Shown here piece by piece: positions 1 to 12,100 of a DNA stretch of 64,000 bases (its first letter is position 1; every line of letters begins with the position of its first letter). Under the pieces are notes generated by a model. It was not told the origin of the DNA and did not search any database. It was given only the letters and a program-made list of their open reading frames with translations. The stretch is from Ophthalmolycus amberensis (Eukaryota > Chordata > Actinopteri > Perciformes > Zoarcidae). The position numbers and the translations under genes are program-made. The stretch covers positions 1,331,001 through 1,395,000 of the forward strand of contig JAFEUB010001103.1 in assembly GCA_024529925.1 (NCBI GenBank), written 5' to 3'.

Positions 1-1269
1 AATTGCTCTAAAAAAACTACGGAGGATAAAATCTGTACTCGAGGGGTTTAAAAGCTAAATTAGGATTCATTCTCTCTGAAAGTATTCACTCCCCTGGGCT
101 CTTTTTTATGTTTCGTTGGACAACAAAAAGCGTTTATTTTCAGATTTACATGTGACATTCAAGATGCTTATCGTGTCCCAACAGTATCTCAACAGCTTTT
201 ACTGGAGACTGAAGAAAACTGAAACAAACACAAAGATCATTTTTAGAAATGATGTAAAAACTAAATAAGTTGTTTGGAATTCATCTTCCAGTGCAACAGC
301 AATTCAGTGTGACTTTCTTCATTTAGCTTCAGTGAAACTTCATCAAGGATCTCTCAGATCATCTTTACTGCAATAACCCTCATAAACGTTGCCTACAGCT
401 GTCAGTCTAACATCAACAAACTATGAAGCATTATCAGTATTTGTGTTATAATTTAGTTAAGTAAGGACATAAAAAAAACACATTGTTTTTATCCTGTGCA
501 ATCAATCATTCTGTAATGGTGAAAAAATATATATATTATTTTTAATCCATTTGGAAATCACTCAATCAAGAGAGAGGCTGTCTCCACAGAGAAGCACTTT
601 GGATGTTTCCGTCTCCGGCCACAAGTGTTGCCTCTGTTCCCCGGGATATTTCATTAAAGCGATTGATATTGCACATGAGTAATGTAAACCGTTATCTAGT
701 TTGTAGTGAGATTTGTCTGTTGACTTGACGCTGTCGGTTTAAAAAAAAAAGGAGCGAGGGCCAAATGTAGTTACAGCAGCATCGAGCTTTAGTTGTCAGC
801 GGGAGACACAGACTTCAGATGTCTCCATGCGTTCACGTCTCTGTGTGTTTGCCAACCCTCAGTGCTCCATTACATATCCCATCACAAATGCCGTCAAATG
901 CAATTATACGTTTCCCATCAATGGAGTATATGCTGATGGTGTGGAGTCTTAAATTTGGTGGTGTTCAGGGGGGGGGGGGGGGGGTTATATATCACAGGGT
1001 GTTATTGCGAAAGGAAAAGAACCCATTTATCAGTGCTGTCGTTCTTGGAGAAAAGAAAGAAGAAGAAAGGAGAAAAAAATCATGTTTGCCTCAAATTCAC
1101 AGCTTGCTAAATTAGGCTGTCACCAAAACAACCTCTAGAACTAATCAACACGAGCCGAAGTGAGGTGGATGTGCAGCTGTTTTGCTGCTCCTGTGAAGTT
1201 GCTAGGGCGCGCAAAGAAGTCTGCAAAGAATGAGAGCAAGAAGAATGCAATGATAAAAAAATGTCTCAC
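1..1269. other. sh2d1a intron 2 / left flank, no gene seen
   Basis: I read both strands for SH2D1A exon 3 (the second half of the SH2 domain) and did not find it, so that exon should lie left of the window. The stretch holds A/T-rich sequence and a pure G run at about 968-984. Short open frames here have no recognisable homology. Confidence 0.5.
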
Positions 1270-1333
1270 TTCAGCAGCCCACGAGCCCGTGTCGTCCTTG
1301 TGGAGTCTGTATGTGTAGACGAAGCCGCTGTAC
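1270..1333 (-). CDS. sh2d1a: sh2d1a exon 2
   Basis: 64-nt internal exon between a cag acceptor and a gtgaga donor. It encodes the central SH2 strands (SGFVYTYR, then GSWAAE) and ends in phase 0. Confidence 0.83.
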
Positions 1334-1796
1334 CTGCACACAAACACAACAGAAACAGCGTTTGGCCCTTGGCTCATCTTTCAGTTTAATGAAATGCATA
1401 TCTGACCCCCCAGCAGTCATCATTATTATCATCATCATTGCTCCTTCGAGACTCACATGTCACACTTAATAAAAGGCCACCATATTTTTGGGGGGTTTCA
1501 GTTGATACTTCAGTTTATGCCTGTTTCTGCTTGTATTGTCTCCGATGTGAGGAGATCAATAATCTCTATAATAGCAGGAAATAGGATTGTGTGTCGATGT
1601 GATCACTGAGGTCTCGGTGAAGAAGCGGAGATACTTCACAATCTGGTTTTTGTACTCACAGCACACACAGGCAGTAGACGTCCGGCACGGAGTCACTGTT
1701 GCGGATTAGGTAGCACCCGTCCCGCCCGTCCTGGGCCAGCCGTCTCTCGCCCTCCTCCTTGCCGATGGGTCCGTGGTAGACAGGCAGGTTCTCCAT
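1270..1796 (-). CDS. sh2d1a: SH2 domain-containing protein 1A (SAP)-like, first two coding exons (partial)
   Basis: Small SH2-only adaptor. In mammals SAP binds tyrosine motifs of SLAM-family receptors in T and NK cells and recruits the kinase Fyn. Exon 1 is 1796-1660 (137 nt) and exon 2 is 1333-1270 (64 nt); both lengths equal what I recall for human SH2D1A, and the phases agree (CT|G, then GAA|). The start at 1796 puts Tyr7-His8-Gly9 and the SH2 phosphotyrosine arginine Arg32 (YLIRNSDS) at the human positions. The stretch VYCLCVL at the exon 1/2 junction and YTYR plus GSWAAE in exon 2 are family hallmarks. The donors read gtgagta and gtgaga, and the exon 2 acceptor follows tgtgtgcag. Exon 3, carrying the Fyn-binding arginine, is outside the window, so function cannot be fully judged. 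A sister gene such as SH2D1B (EAT-2) is the main alternative; the exon 1 wording favours SH2D1A. Confidence 0.85.
1660..1796 (-). CDS. sh2d1a: sh2d1a exon 1
   Basis: 137-nt coding part, ATG at 1796-1794, ends in phase 2 before donor gtgagta. It encodes the N-terminal half of the SH2 domain, including Arg32. Confidence 0.85.
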
Positions 1797-2120
1797 CGCG
1801 GCTCCTCCACTTCTACTTTTTGTTCTGCTCCCAAGTGCCTCCTCTCCCCTCTCTCTCTCTTTCTCATGCACCTTCAAGTTTTCACTGCAGGCGAGCCCTT
1901 TGGTCTTCACTGTGAATCCTCTGGACCTGGGCACACAGGTAAGGCAGCTGTCCAGCCTCTCATTTGATATTTGGTTCTTGCTCTTTCAAATGTCCGTTTG
2001 GGAGCCTGAGCTTTGGCAAGCCAGCGTTCTGATTTTCCGCTTTTCTTACCCAGACTGATAGCAGCTTTCTAACCTCGCTAACCTTTATGTCTTGTTGCTC
2101 AGCCTTCCTCTTCCACTGTA

Positions 2121-2150
2121 AGACACACACACACACACACACACACACGC
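2121..2150. repeat. (CA)n microsatellite
   Basis: Uninterrupted CA dinucleotides ending in a short CG/CATG stretch, about 320 bp upstream of the sh2d1a start codon. Confidence 0.95.
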
Positions 2151-3851
2151 GCATGTGCACACCAGCACACACGTAAAATGTGGGTTTGTGTATCTTTCAG
2201 GAAATGGTTGTATTTTTTTCGACAGGAAATAACTTCAAAGATTGTAACTGAATATTTCCACAACAATAGAGAGCACAAGAGAGGGATTAAAAACAAAAGC
2301 AATATCAATCTTTTCACACAGGAAAACGTAAATTGTGCTTATGCAGTGACTTCTACTGTTTCCAGCTAATTCATCGAGAGGCCTCGCGTCGGTTTCTTTT
2401 AAAATAAGTTTGCTGTTTTCTGTTTCCACCTCAGTTCCCTGAATAGTGATGTACGCTTTACTTCACAAAACTGCAGAGGAACAACTATACTGAGATCCTT
2501 TATCTACAGTAAATACAAGCACTAACACATGTAAACATTACACTATAACGTCCTAAAAGTGAAAGTACAGAAGCTAAATGTACTTCATGTAAGAAAAGTA
2601 ATCACACAGCAAAATGGCCCATGTGAGTAATATATGTGATATATTGACAGATTTTTTAATGTCCTTTTTTTCTAATCTTGTTTTTTTGTTGGTAAAATAT
2701 TGGATAAATTGACCACTTTGGTCCTCATACTGTTATTCAAATGGACCATAAAACATGAAAAGACATTGCTTTATTGTAAGAGGTCAAAAAGCTGAAGAAC
2801 CAGTGGTTTCATTTTTAACAATGCATTGTATTTTATAAATGAATAACATGTTTTATGTACAATCTTAATCTGAAAAGTAACGGGTCACTGTACGCAGCTG
2901 TCACATAGCTGTATTTAGTTCCTTATAACAACTGACCACATGTATAAAAAGAAATGACCAGTAGTTCTTCTTATTCCTCGACTTAGACTTGTATTAAAAC
3001 ACGGAAGAAGAAAAAGATTAACTCTGGGGCCTAGCTGCTCATAGTGTTAAACGTCGACATGTTAAATTGAACTCATGTCAGAGCGAGATGTTTGACGGCA
3101 GCCGAGCAGAAAGTTTAAACGAGTTCCCCATATACTTCTCAGCTTACGTCACACATCCACACTGTTACAACACATGTTCTCAGTCACATGCCACTGATCC
3201 GTCTTCTTTAAGACGTGTGTCAAGTACACACACACACCTGCTCTGTACAACAGCGAGGCATCAGCTAACGAAGCCGTGCGCAGCAACATACTGTGGAGCT
3301 GCGACGAACTCATCCTGCAATCTGTCCTGTCAGTGGGAGAAAAAAAAAAAAGTTCTGTTGTGTCAAATTAAAGATGGTGATTAAAATATTGAATATTTGC
3401 AGCCGTTCTCAAGATGATAGCACGGCGTCTGCTGTTATAAGCTCATCAGCCGTGTTGAGATGTATATTGTTCTTGGCTGTGATGCTCTTCATTCACACCG
3501 TGTTCCCGACTACATGGAGTCCCTCGGTCCACCAGATGCTCCTGCCAAGGATCCGTCAGAAAGACAAACTGTATTTGTAACATTCAGTGCATCCTATGAG
3601 CTGGTGTCACTCTTTAAACGCAGCCTTTGTTGGAAGATTTGTGTTTTCATACATTCAGAGCAGTATCCTACATGAGTCATCAGTCTGTGTCAGAGCCATC
3701 TTTCCCTTGGCTCAGAAAGATCATGAGTGGTGGGACTTGGGGGCTCTGTCTGGGTAAGCAGCCAGCGGCAGCGTATTCATTGCTTTCACAGCACTTTAGC
3801 GCCATCCAGTGGAAACGTTGCAAGATTATTGAGGAATGATGTGCTCCAAGT

Positions 3852-4010
3852 TTAGAGTTTAGAGTTTATTTATTTTGCACAATTCAAACAATAAAATGTA
3901 AAATAATCAAACATAACAGAAATAAGTGAATCACAGTGCAGGAAGAGACAGAAAGCCAACTTGGCTTATTTGAAGCCTCCACCCATATAATATTAAAATT
4001 TTACAAAATT
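3852..4010. mobile_element. 3' tail of a fish non-LTR retrotransposon (relic)
   Basis: Begins with a repeated tttagagtttag motif and continues through an A-rich stretch to a phrase about a pupil of 'aagccaacttggcttattt' type that I recognise from common teleost LINE 3' ends. No coding part remains. Family assignment is from memory and uncertain. Confidence 0.45.
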
Positions 4011-5656
4011 ACGAAGAAAAAATAAAATATGCATTAGACATTACATTACAACAAAACAAAGAAAGAAAGAAAAGAAGAAAAAATAATAATGTAATTGTGT
4101 CGCGTGTGAGTGAGCGTGTGTGTGTGCGTGTGTAATATAACAGCTAAAACAAGACTGAAGTACAGACTGGATGCCTTGTCTTCCTCTTTTTGTGGCTTAT
4201 TAATGTGTAAAAACAGTCAGGCTGTTTTAGTTATAAGTTTAGAATAGAAAAATGCAAGAACACGTCAACATTTAGACTTGAACGAAAACATTTCGAGCAT
4301 TTACCACTCAACATTCTAGCGTATAATAGTCCCACAGTCTTCACCAGTGCAAAACAAAATGAAACCATACTCCCTTGGCTCTGGGCTCACAGGGCAGGCC
4401 GGGGTCAACGCAGAATGCAGTGGATCTATACTGGACACAAATAGCGGACAGAGATAAATCATTGATTAGCCGGCTGCTCCCTCGAACCAACTCAACCGGC
4501 CAGACTGGAATGCATCATGTGGACATTAGTATGAGATTATGATATCTGGCCTTGATATGTTACGGAATCCACGTGAGGCATTCTGGGAAAAGAGGGAAGA
4601 CTGACTGTCCATCTGTAATCCCAGCACTCTCATTCCCGGCTGGGGGCAGCTCTGGAGTCACAGCTGGTGGAGGGTGAGATTGTGAAAAGGAAAGTAAAAA
4701 AATCATTGATGGAATCAGTTTCACCAAATCGCTGTCTGTGTGGCATCGGACAATCTCCCATTTTAGTAAAAGAACAGAAATCAAACAACGATGTGGCATT
4801 TTTAATAAGGAAGTATTGTTCACTTTATTTCTTATTCTCATTTATAGTCAAAGAAATGCATTCATTTCCATTTTCCTAAACTGCCTTTCCAGAATAATAC
4901 AATTAAAATGTTACAAGTTTCATGATTACACATATAATGAATGCATTGGTCCCAAAAAGGAACAGTAAATGTAGCATTGTTATGACATGTTATTAATAAT
5001 TATCCCTATACATCTCTATTTCATAATGTTTTGGCCTACAACGCCAAAATACAGGAATAAAACATTCAGTCAAAATGGAGACACCATATTAAATATTGGA
5101 ATGCCACAGAAGTGTATAATTTCTGAGAAAACATAGTTTGCAAAACTACAAAGCTGAGCTTGAATTAAAGCTAGCTGTTGAGATTAGCCACAGCTAGCCT
5201 AATGAAAGGCTAAACTAACTCTTTCATACCTATTTTCATGTAAAAAATAGATAATCTTTGTGATGACGTTTATCATAGCATGTAAATGAGGCAGAAGCTA
5301 AATCCAAGCATTACAAAGAAAGAAAAAGCAGCTGCAGCTGCACCAGTCCTGCTACAACATCATTAGCCTAGCTTAGCAGAGCAGCTGTACCTTACTCCCT
5401 ACAGGTTTCCTTTCCTGCAACCTTAAACCTACATTACACTTGATTCTTTCTTTTTTGAAATGCTCCACTATGTTCACCAGCCAGTCGCTAGCTGTGTCTG
5501 TGTGTCTGTTTGGTGCTGAGCGGGTTGTGTACAGTGGGTTTTTTCAACTGAATACAGCAGCATTAAAGACATGAAATGTTCAACTTCAGTTCCTTACGCC
5601 GTTTGGCTACCAGCCTCAAAACTCTAAACCTCTCAGCTTTATATTTTGTAATAACT

Positions 5657-5662
5657 TTATTT
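5657..5662 (-). terminator. agtr2: candidate polyadenylation signal of agtr2
   Basis: AATAAA on the minus strand about 175 nt past the agtr2 stop codon. It is the nearest canonical hexamer I see; cleavage would fall near 5640. Confidence 0.45.
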
Positions 5663-5835
5663 CTGTCTTCGTAGAGCAAGCGTTAAGCTCTGCTGGAATT
5701 TGATCATAGTTACAGCTCCATCTCACGCAGCAGCCATGCTTTAGTATGGAGTGCAGCAGTCACATGACGTTAGCGTCACTCTGGAGTGTGAAGCCAGTGG
5801 AGGGAAGGGGACAGCCTGCCCTCCAGGTGGCCTGG

Positions 5836-7104
5836 TCAGTTCGGACCGGAGGTCTCCACAATCGCCAGGTCTTTCAGGTCACTAAGTTTTCGAGAGAAGG
5901 AGCTCAGCCTGGTGCTGAAGGAGCCCCTCTTCTGGTTGTTATCTTCCCCGTGGGCCTTCAGGCAAGCCCACAGGCCCTTGCAGAGGCCCCCCAGACGGCC
6001 CCGAAAATGGTTGCCGATGAAGCAGTAGAGCACCGGGTTGATGGCCGAGTTTGAGAATCCCAAGCAGAGGGTCAGCGGTGTGAGGGTGTCGATGGTCCAG
6101 GTTACCCCGCAGCTGTCCACCCAGCCGCCGCTCTTCAGCACTCCCAAGAAGGTCACGCAGTGGAAGGGGAACCAGCAGATGAAGAAGGACAGGACCACAG
6201 CAGCTACTGTCCACAACACCCGCTCAAGCCCCCGGCCCTCCAGGGGCCTGCCCCCGCTGGAGCCGGGGCACACGCAGGGGGTCGGAGGTCGCTCTGGTTT
6301 ACTGCAGCTCTCCTTTGACTCCAGTGATTTAACAGAGGGCACGCTGGGGGGCTGTGATGAAGTCTGCATTCTTACCAACCCTGTATCAGCCAGCAAGTGT
6401 CTACCGATAGCAGAGTAACAGCAAGAGGTGACAAACAGTGGCAGCAGGAAGGCCAGAGCAATCTTCATCCAGACCAGGGTCAGGTACCAGGTATGATCGG
6501 GATATGAAATGGCACAGGCTTTCACGCCAAGCTCCTCCAGGTAGTAAGTGTCCCTCAGATAAACGCTGGGGGCCGAGCAAGCGCATGCCAGCACCCACAC
6601 CAGGATGCAGATGAGCCGGGCGCGCTTGGGGTACCGTGCGCTCTGGGAGCGGAGCGGACGCACGATGGCCAGGTAACGGTCCATGCTCATGCACGTGATG
6701 AAGAAGATCGACGCGTAGAGGTTGAGGTTGTGGAGCACTCCGCAGACTTTGCAGGCTTCCCGGCCAAAGGGCCAGCTGTAGCCCTGGGCGTAGTAGACGG
6801 CCCACAGCGGGAGGGACAGCAGGAACAGCAGGTCGGACACGCACAGGTTCAGCATGAAAGTGTTGGCCACAGTTCTCCTCGAGGCACTGGCATGGGCCAA
6901 CACCCACACTGCCAGGGCGTTGGCTACGGTTCCCAGCACGCAGATGATGCTGTAGATGGCGGGGATGACCGTGGTCATGGGCACAGGAGGCCAGTCTGGG
7001 CAGTGGGGAGCAGAGGGGGCTAGAGAGGTATTCAGAAAGGTCTCCGTCATAGAATAGGGGGAGGAGGTGGAGTTGAAAAGCGAGAGGTCACTTGGGATTG
7101 CCAT
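5836..7104 (-). CDS. agtr2: angiotensin II receptor type 2-like GPCR
   Basis: Intact 422-residue class A GPCR in one exon, as in mammalian AGTR2, whose coding region is also intronless. Seven hydrophobic segments are visible. Signatures: N-glycosylation sites N11 and N25, Cys35 in the N-tail, PLWA at the end of TM2, FITCMSMDRY (DRY motif) at TM3, CWFP in TM6, and NPVLY in TM7. Residues known to contact angiotensin in AT1/AT2 have counterparts: the TM2 Trp (PLWA), the ECL2-side Arg (YLRDTYY), the TM5 Lys (VWMK) and the TM7-side Asp (TIDTLTP). The loop LGVKAC matches AGTR2 closely. The third intracellular loop is about 43 residues longer than in human AGTR2 and rich in Ser/Pro. The start is the first ATG in frame, with a splice acceptor at 7171 just upstream. 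Other peptide receptors (bradykinin, apelin) fit less well. Confidence 0.9.
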   Translation of the reverse strand: MAIPSDLSLFNSTSSPYSMTETFLNTSLAPSAPHCPDWPPVPMTTVIPAIYSIICVLGTVANALAVWVLAHASASRRTVANTFMLNLCVSDLLFLLSLPLWAVYYAQGYSWPFGREACKVCGVLHNLNLYASIFFITCMSMDRYLAIVRPLRSQSARYPKRARLICILVWVLACACSAPSVYLRDTYYLEELGVKACAISYPDHTWYLTLVWMKIALAFLLPLFVTSCCYSAIGRHLLADTGLVRMQTSSQPPSVPSVKSLESKESCSKPERPPTPCVCPGSSGGRPLEGRGLERVLWTVAAVVLSFFICWFPFHCVTFLGVLKSGGWVDSCGVTWTIDTLTPLTLCLGFSNSAINPVLYCFIGNHFRGRLGGLCKGLWACLKAHGEDNNQKRGSFSTRLSSFSRKLSDLKDLAIVETSGPN

Positions 7105-7170
7105 TATGTGACTGCTTGTGCCCTTGCGTCACCCAATTTCACTTTCCCCCTTTCAGTTTTCCGAGGTCAG
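7105..7170 (-). other. agtr2: agtr2 5' UTR at head of coding exon, with splice acceptor
   Basis: On the minus strand, gttttatttccag ends at 7171, giving a good acceptor. The exon starts at 7170 and runs 66 nt to the ATG. This matches the spliced 5' UTR known for AGTR2. Confidence 0.65.
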
Positions 7171-7759
7171 CTGGAAATAAAACAAAACAGAGGATGTTCA
7201 AACTCCGGCTGCCTTTTATGGACACAATAGAACAGAGTCATGTTTAGTTGGCCGCAGTGTTTATTCGCTGTTCTACTTGATAACTAATCACAGCAAAAAT
7301 GCATTACACCATTCTTGAAGTTGGGCAGTAATGAAATACATATGGAGGGGTTGTAATAATCTGGCTGCTCCAGCGCTCCCTCAGAAACATCTATTTTGTG
7401 TTAATGACTGAAGTACGTTTTGTTTTTATGAAAAAGTGTCAACTTAATTTTAGATTTAATGGATTCACAGGAATCTTAAGTCACTGAAACTGATCCTATT
7501 ATGCTCCGGTGCACCAGCGAAGTGCATTATTAATAACAGAAACTTTTAAATTTAATTTAAAGCAGGCAATCGGTTAGATGAGTGAAATGACATCTTCAAA
7601 TAACGATGTTTCAATAAAAAGAGCTCGTCGTTATGTTAAGACAGTTGAATTAGTGAGAGAAACTTTAAGACAAGGATTCATTTAAATAAAAAATGAGATA
7701 TTGACAAATAAAAGCAGATTCAGAATGTGATTTCTGTCTATTTAAAGAAGTCATCTTAC

Positions 7760-8008
7760 CTGTGAGGGATTGAGCCTCCAGTCCAAGCAGTCAGGCGGGT
7801 TTCAATGCTTCTTTTGGCTAAAGTCCATGTCTTGACAATTGCTCCTCTGACCCCTCGAAGGGAAATCTGCACAACTGACTACCCCGGACCATATCATGCC
7901 TCTGTGTTTGTGTGAGTCTGCCTGTGTGTGTGTGTGAGTGAGCGTGTGTGTGAGCGTGTGTGTGTGTGTGTGTGTGTCTGTGTGTGTGTGGAGAAAGCAG
8001 ACTGAAGG
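7760..8008 (-). other. agtr2: candidate agtr2 5' UTR exon
   Basis: A strong donor, CACAG|gtaagatga, sits at 7760/7759. The upstream end is set only by the TATA box at 8036-8042, so the TSS near 8008 is an estimate. The exon would carry a long (CA)n on the sense strand. It is non-coding as far as I can read. Confidence 0.5.
7909..7992. repeat. (TG)n microsatellite, interrupted
   Basis: TG dinucleotides broken by GAGTGAGC and CTG interruptions. The tract lies within the presumed agtr2 5' UTR exon. Confidence 0.95.
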
Positions 8009-8035
8009 CTCTGAGAAACCAGATGAGGTTCGGGG

Positions 8036-8042
8036 TCTTATA
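8036..8042 (-). promoter_or_regulatory. agtr2: TATA box, candidate agtr2 promoter
   Basis: Minus-strand CTATAAGA preceded by G-rich sequence, about 280 nt upstream of the 5' UTR donor. Position and sequence suit a TATA element; there is no transcript evidence. Confidence 0.45.
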
Positions 8043-9101
8043 GCCCCCAAGAGCCTCATGATGATTGCACAACAGGGCAGTCGCTTACACCTCCCACCTT
8101 CATCATAACCAAGAGGCTGGACTTTACCTGGACACAAGCCAGCCTGCAGAGACAAAGAGAATAAGACCAACATGCTCTCTCTCTCTCTCTCTCTGTATGT
8201 TTCATCTGATCCCTCCTTTTTTCCCTCCCTCCCAGAGTCTCTACCAGAAAAGGCCAAAACTAAGAAAATCAAGTCAAGATGTGTGGTTGAGTAATAGCTG
8301 CGTCTCCAGTGACTGCAGACACAAAACCATGAGTCATACCTGACCGTAACTATTCACACAACCAGTGTGTTTGAGGTGTTAAACGTAAAGCCACAGCTGT
8401 CCCCGCTGTGACCTCTGACCCGGGGAACGGAGGCCGCGTCTTAATTAGCGGCGCCTCGCACTTTGTGTCATATTCGTCCTGTCAGCGGTCAGATAAGCCA
8501 TGGGAAATATTTACTCTGTCTCAGCGGATGTCGAGCCAGCCACTGGGGCAGAGGGAGAGAGGGGAGGCACAGTGTGGAAGATGAATGCGGAGGAGGACGA
8601 GCAGATACTGCAGGGAGTGAACAAGGAGATGAGAAGGATAGCGAGGGGGGGGGGGGGGGGGGGAGGAAGTGGAGGGAAAGGAGGAGAGAAAACGGAGATT
8701 CCCTCCAGTGGTTTTTCATTAGAGCCTCTGGTAAAAGTTAATGAGGGATGCTCGCAAAGCTCTGAGACTGATTACATCACAGCTCCTTTGATCAACGGTG
8801 TGAGCGTGCGTCTCTCCCTGTCCGTGCACGTGCATTTACACATGTACGTGGGCACTTTTGCTTTAGTAGTTGTGCAACTGTCCTTAATCTCAGCCTGGCA
8901 TGCACGCATCAACGCAATGTGCTCGCCTCTGTTTACATGCGTGTTTAGGTATGTGTTTGTGTTTGTGTTTGTGTGTGTGTGTGTGCACTCTGCTCCATTG
9001 AGTATCTATCAGGATCTAAATGTTCTAATAGCCCTGGGAAAGCTGACGGTGAGGACGACGGATGAAGGCGGGACAGAAAGCAGCACATTTGGAAGGTCTT
9101 T
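8043..9101. other. intergenic, agtr2 upstream flank
   Basis: No gene recognised. It contains a (CT)n tract at 8170-8194, a G run at 8646-8662 and a TG-rich patch at 8945-8985. The 218-residue open frame starting at 8500 runs through these simple repeats and into the tandem array, so I regard it as chance. Confidence 0.6.
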
Positions 9102-12100
9102 CGACATGCTATACTATGACTTATATATGACTTATTTTCGACATACTATACTATGACTTTTTTATGACTTTTTTTCGACATACTATACTATGACTTTTTT
9201 ATGACATTTTTTCGACATACTATACTATGACTTTTTTATGACTTTTTTTCGACATACTATACTATGACTTTTTTATGACTTATTTTGACATACTATACTC
9301 TGACTTTTTTATGACTTTTTTTCGACATACTATACTCTGACTTTTTTATGACTTTTTTTCGACATACTATACTATGACTTTTTTATGACTTTTTTTCGAC
9401 ATACTATACTATGACTTTTTTATGACTTATTTTGACATACTATACTATGACTTTTTTATGACTTTTTTTCGACATACTATACTATGACTTTTTTATGACT
9501 TTTTTTCGACATACTATACTATGACTTTTTTATGACTTTTTTTCGACATACTATACTATGACTTTTTTATGACTTTTTTTCGACATACTATACTATGACT
9601 TTTTTATGACTTATTTTCGACATACTATACTCTGACTTTTTTATGACTTTTTTTCGACATACTATACTCTGACTTTTTTATGACTTTTTTTCGACATACT
9701 ATACTATGACTTTTTTATGACTTTTTTTCGACATACTATACTATGACTTTTTTATGACTTATTTTGACATACTATACTATGACTTTTTTATGACTTTTTT
9801 TCGACATACTATACTATGACTTTTTTATGACTTTTTTTCGACATACTATACTATGACTTTTTTATGACTTATTTTGACATACTATACTATGACTTTTTTA
9901 TGACTTATTTTCGACATACTATACTCTGACTTTTTTATGACTTTTTTTCGACATACTATACTCTGACTTTTTTATGACTTTTTTTCGACATACTATACTC
10001 TGACTTTTTTATGACTTATTTTGACATACTATACTATGACTTTTTTATGACTTATTTTCGACATACTATACTATGACTTTTTTATGACTTTTTTTCGACA
10101 TACTATACTATGACTTTTTTATGACTTTTTTTCGACATACTATACTATGACTTTTTTATGACTTATTTTCGACATACTATACTATGACTTTTTTATGACT
10201 TTTTTTCGACATACTATACTATGACTTTTTTATGACTTATTTTCGACATACTATACTATGACTTTTTTATGACTTTTTTTCGACATACTATACTATGACT
10301 TTTTTATGACTTTTTTTCGACATACTATACTATGACTTTTTTATGACTTTTTTTCGACATACTATACTATGACTTTTTTATGACTTTTTTTCGACATACT
10401 ATACTATGACTTTTTTATGACTTATTTTCGACATACTATACTATGACTTTTTTATGACTTTTTTTCGACATACTATACTATGACTTTTTTATGACTTTTT
10501 TTCGACATACTATACTATGACTTTTTTATGACTTATTTTCGACATACTATACTATGACTTTTTTATGACTTTTTTTCGACATACTATACTATGACTTTTT
10601 TATGACTTATTTTCGACATACTATACTATGACTTTTTTATGACTTTTTTTCGACATACTATACTATGACTTTTTTATGACTTTTTTTCGACATACTATAC
10701 TATGACTTTTTTATGACTTATTTTGACATACTATACTCTGAGTTTTTTATGACTTTTTTTCGACATGCTATACTATGACTTTTTTTCGACATGCTATACT
10801 ATGACTTTTTCGACATGCTATACTATGACTTTTTTCGACATGCTATACTATGACTTTTTCGACATGCTATACTATGACTTTTTCGACATGCTATACTATG
10901 ACTTTTTATGACTTTTTTCGACATGCTATACTATGACTTTTTTCGACATGCTATACTATGACTTTTTCGACATGCTATACTATGACTTTTTCGACATGCT
11001 ATACTATGACTTTTTATGACTTTTTTCGACATGCTATACTATGACTTTTTCGACATGCTATACTATGACTTTTTCGACGTGCTATTCTATGACTTTTTAT
11101 GACTTTTTTCGACATGCTATACTATGACTTTTTCGACATGCTATACTATGACTTTTAGACTTTTTTCGACATACTATACTATGACTTTTTTATGACTTTT
11201 TTTCGACATACTATACTATGACTTTTTCATGACTTTTTTTCGACATACTATACTATGACTTTTTTATGACTTTTTTTCGACATACTATACTATGACTTTT
11301 TCATGACTTTTTTTCGACATACTATACTATGACTTATTTATGACTTATTTTCGACATACTATACTATGACTTTTTTATGACTTTTTTTGACATGCTATAC
11401 TATGACTTTTTGACTTTTTTCGACATACTATACTATGACTTATTTATGACTTTTTTTCGACATACTATACTATGACTTTTTTATGACTTTTTTTCGACAT
11501 ACTATACTATGACTTTTTTATGACTTATTTTTCGACATACTATACTATGACTTTTTTATGACTTTTTTTCGACATACTATACTATGACTTTTTTATGACT
11601 TATTTTCGACATACTATACTATGACTTTTTTATGACTTTTTTTCGACATACTATACTATGACTTTTTTATGACTTTTTTTCGACATACTATACTATGACT
11701 TTTTTATGACTTTTTTTCGACATACTATACTATGACTTTTTTATGACTTATTTTGACATACTATACTCTGACTTTTTTATGACTTTTTTTCGACATGCTA
11801 TACTATGACTTTTTTTCGACATGCTATACTATGACTTTTTCGACATGCTATACTATGACTTTTTTCGACATGCTATACTATGACTTTTTCGACATGCTAT
11901 ACTATGACTTTTTCGACATGCTATACTATGACTTTTTATGACTTTTTTCGACATGCTATACTATGACTTTTTCGACATGCTATACTATGACTTTTTCGAC
12001 ATGCTATACTATGACTTTTTTCGACATGCTATACTATGACTTTTTCGACATGCTATACTATGACTTTTTCGACATGCTATACTATGACTTTTTATGACTT

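Larger units (their letters stand above)
1797..5656. other. sh2d1a upstream region / intergenic
   Basis: Space between the sh2d1a start and the agtr2 3' end. It contains a (CA)n tract at about 2121-2150, a LINE-like tail at about 3852-4010 and A/T-rich sequence. I see no convincing exon; the open frames between 2000 and 5000 are short and low in complexity. The sh2d1a 5' UTR and promoter should lie just right of 1796, but I cannot fix a TSS. Confidence 0.5.

Noticed and set aside
8500..9156. 218-residue plus-strand open frame
   Set aside because: It runs through a G run, TG repeats and into the tandem array, with no recognisable domain.
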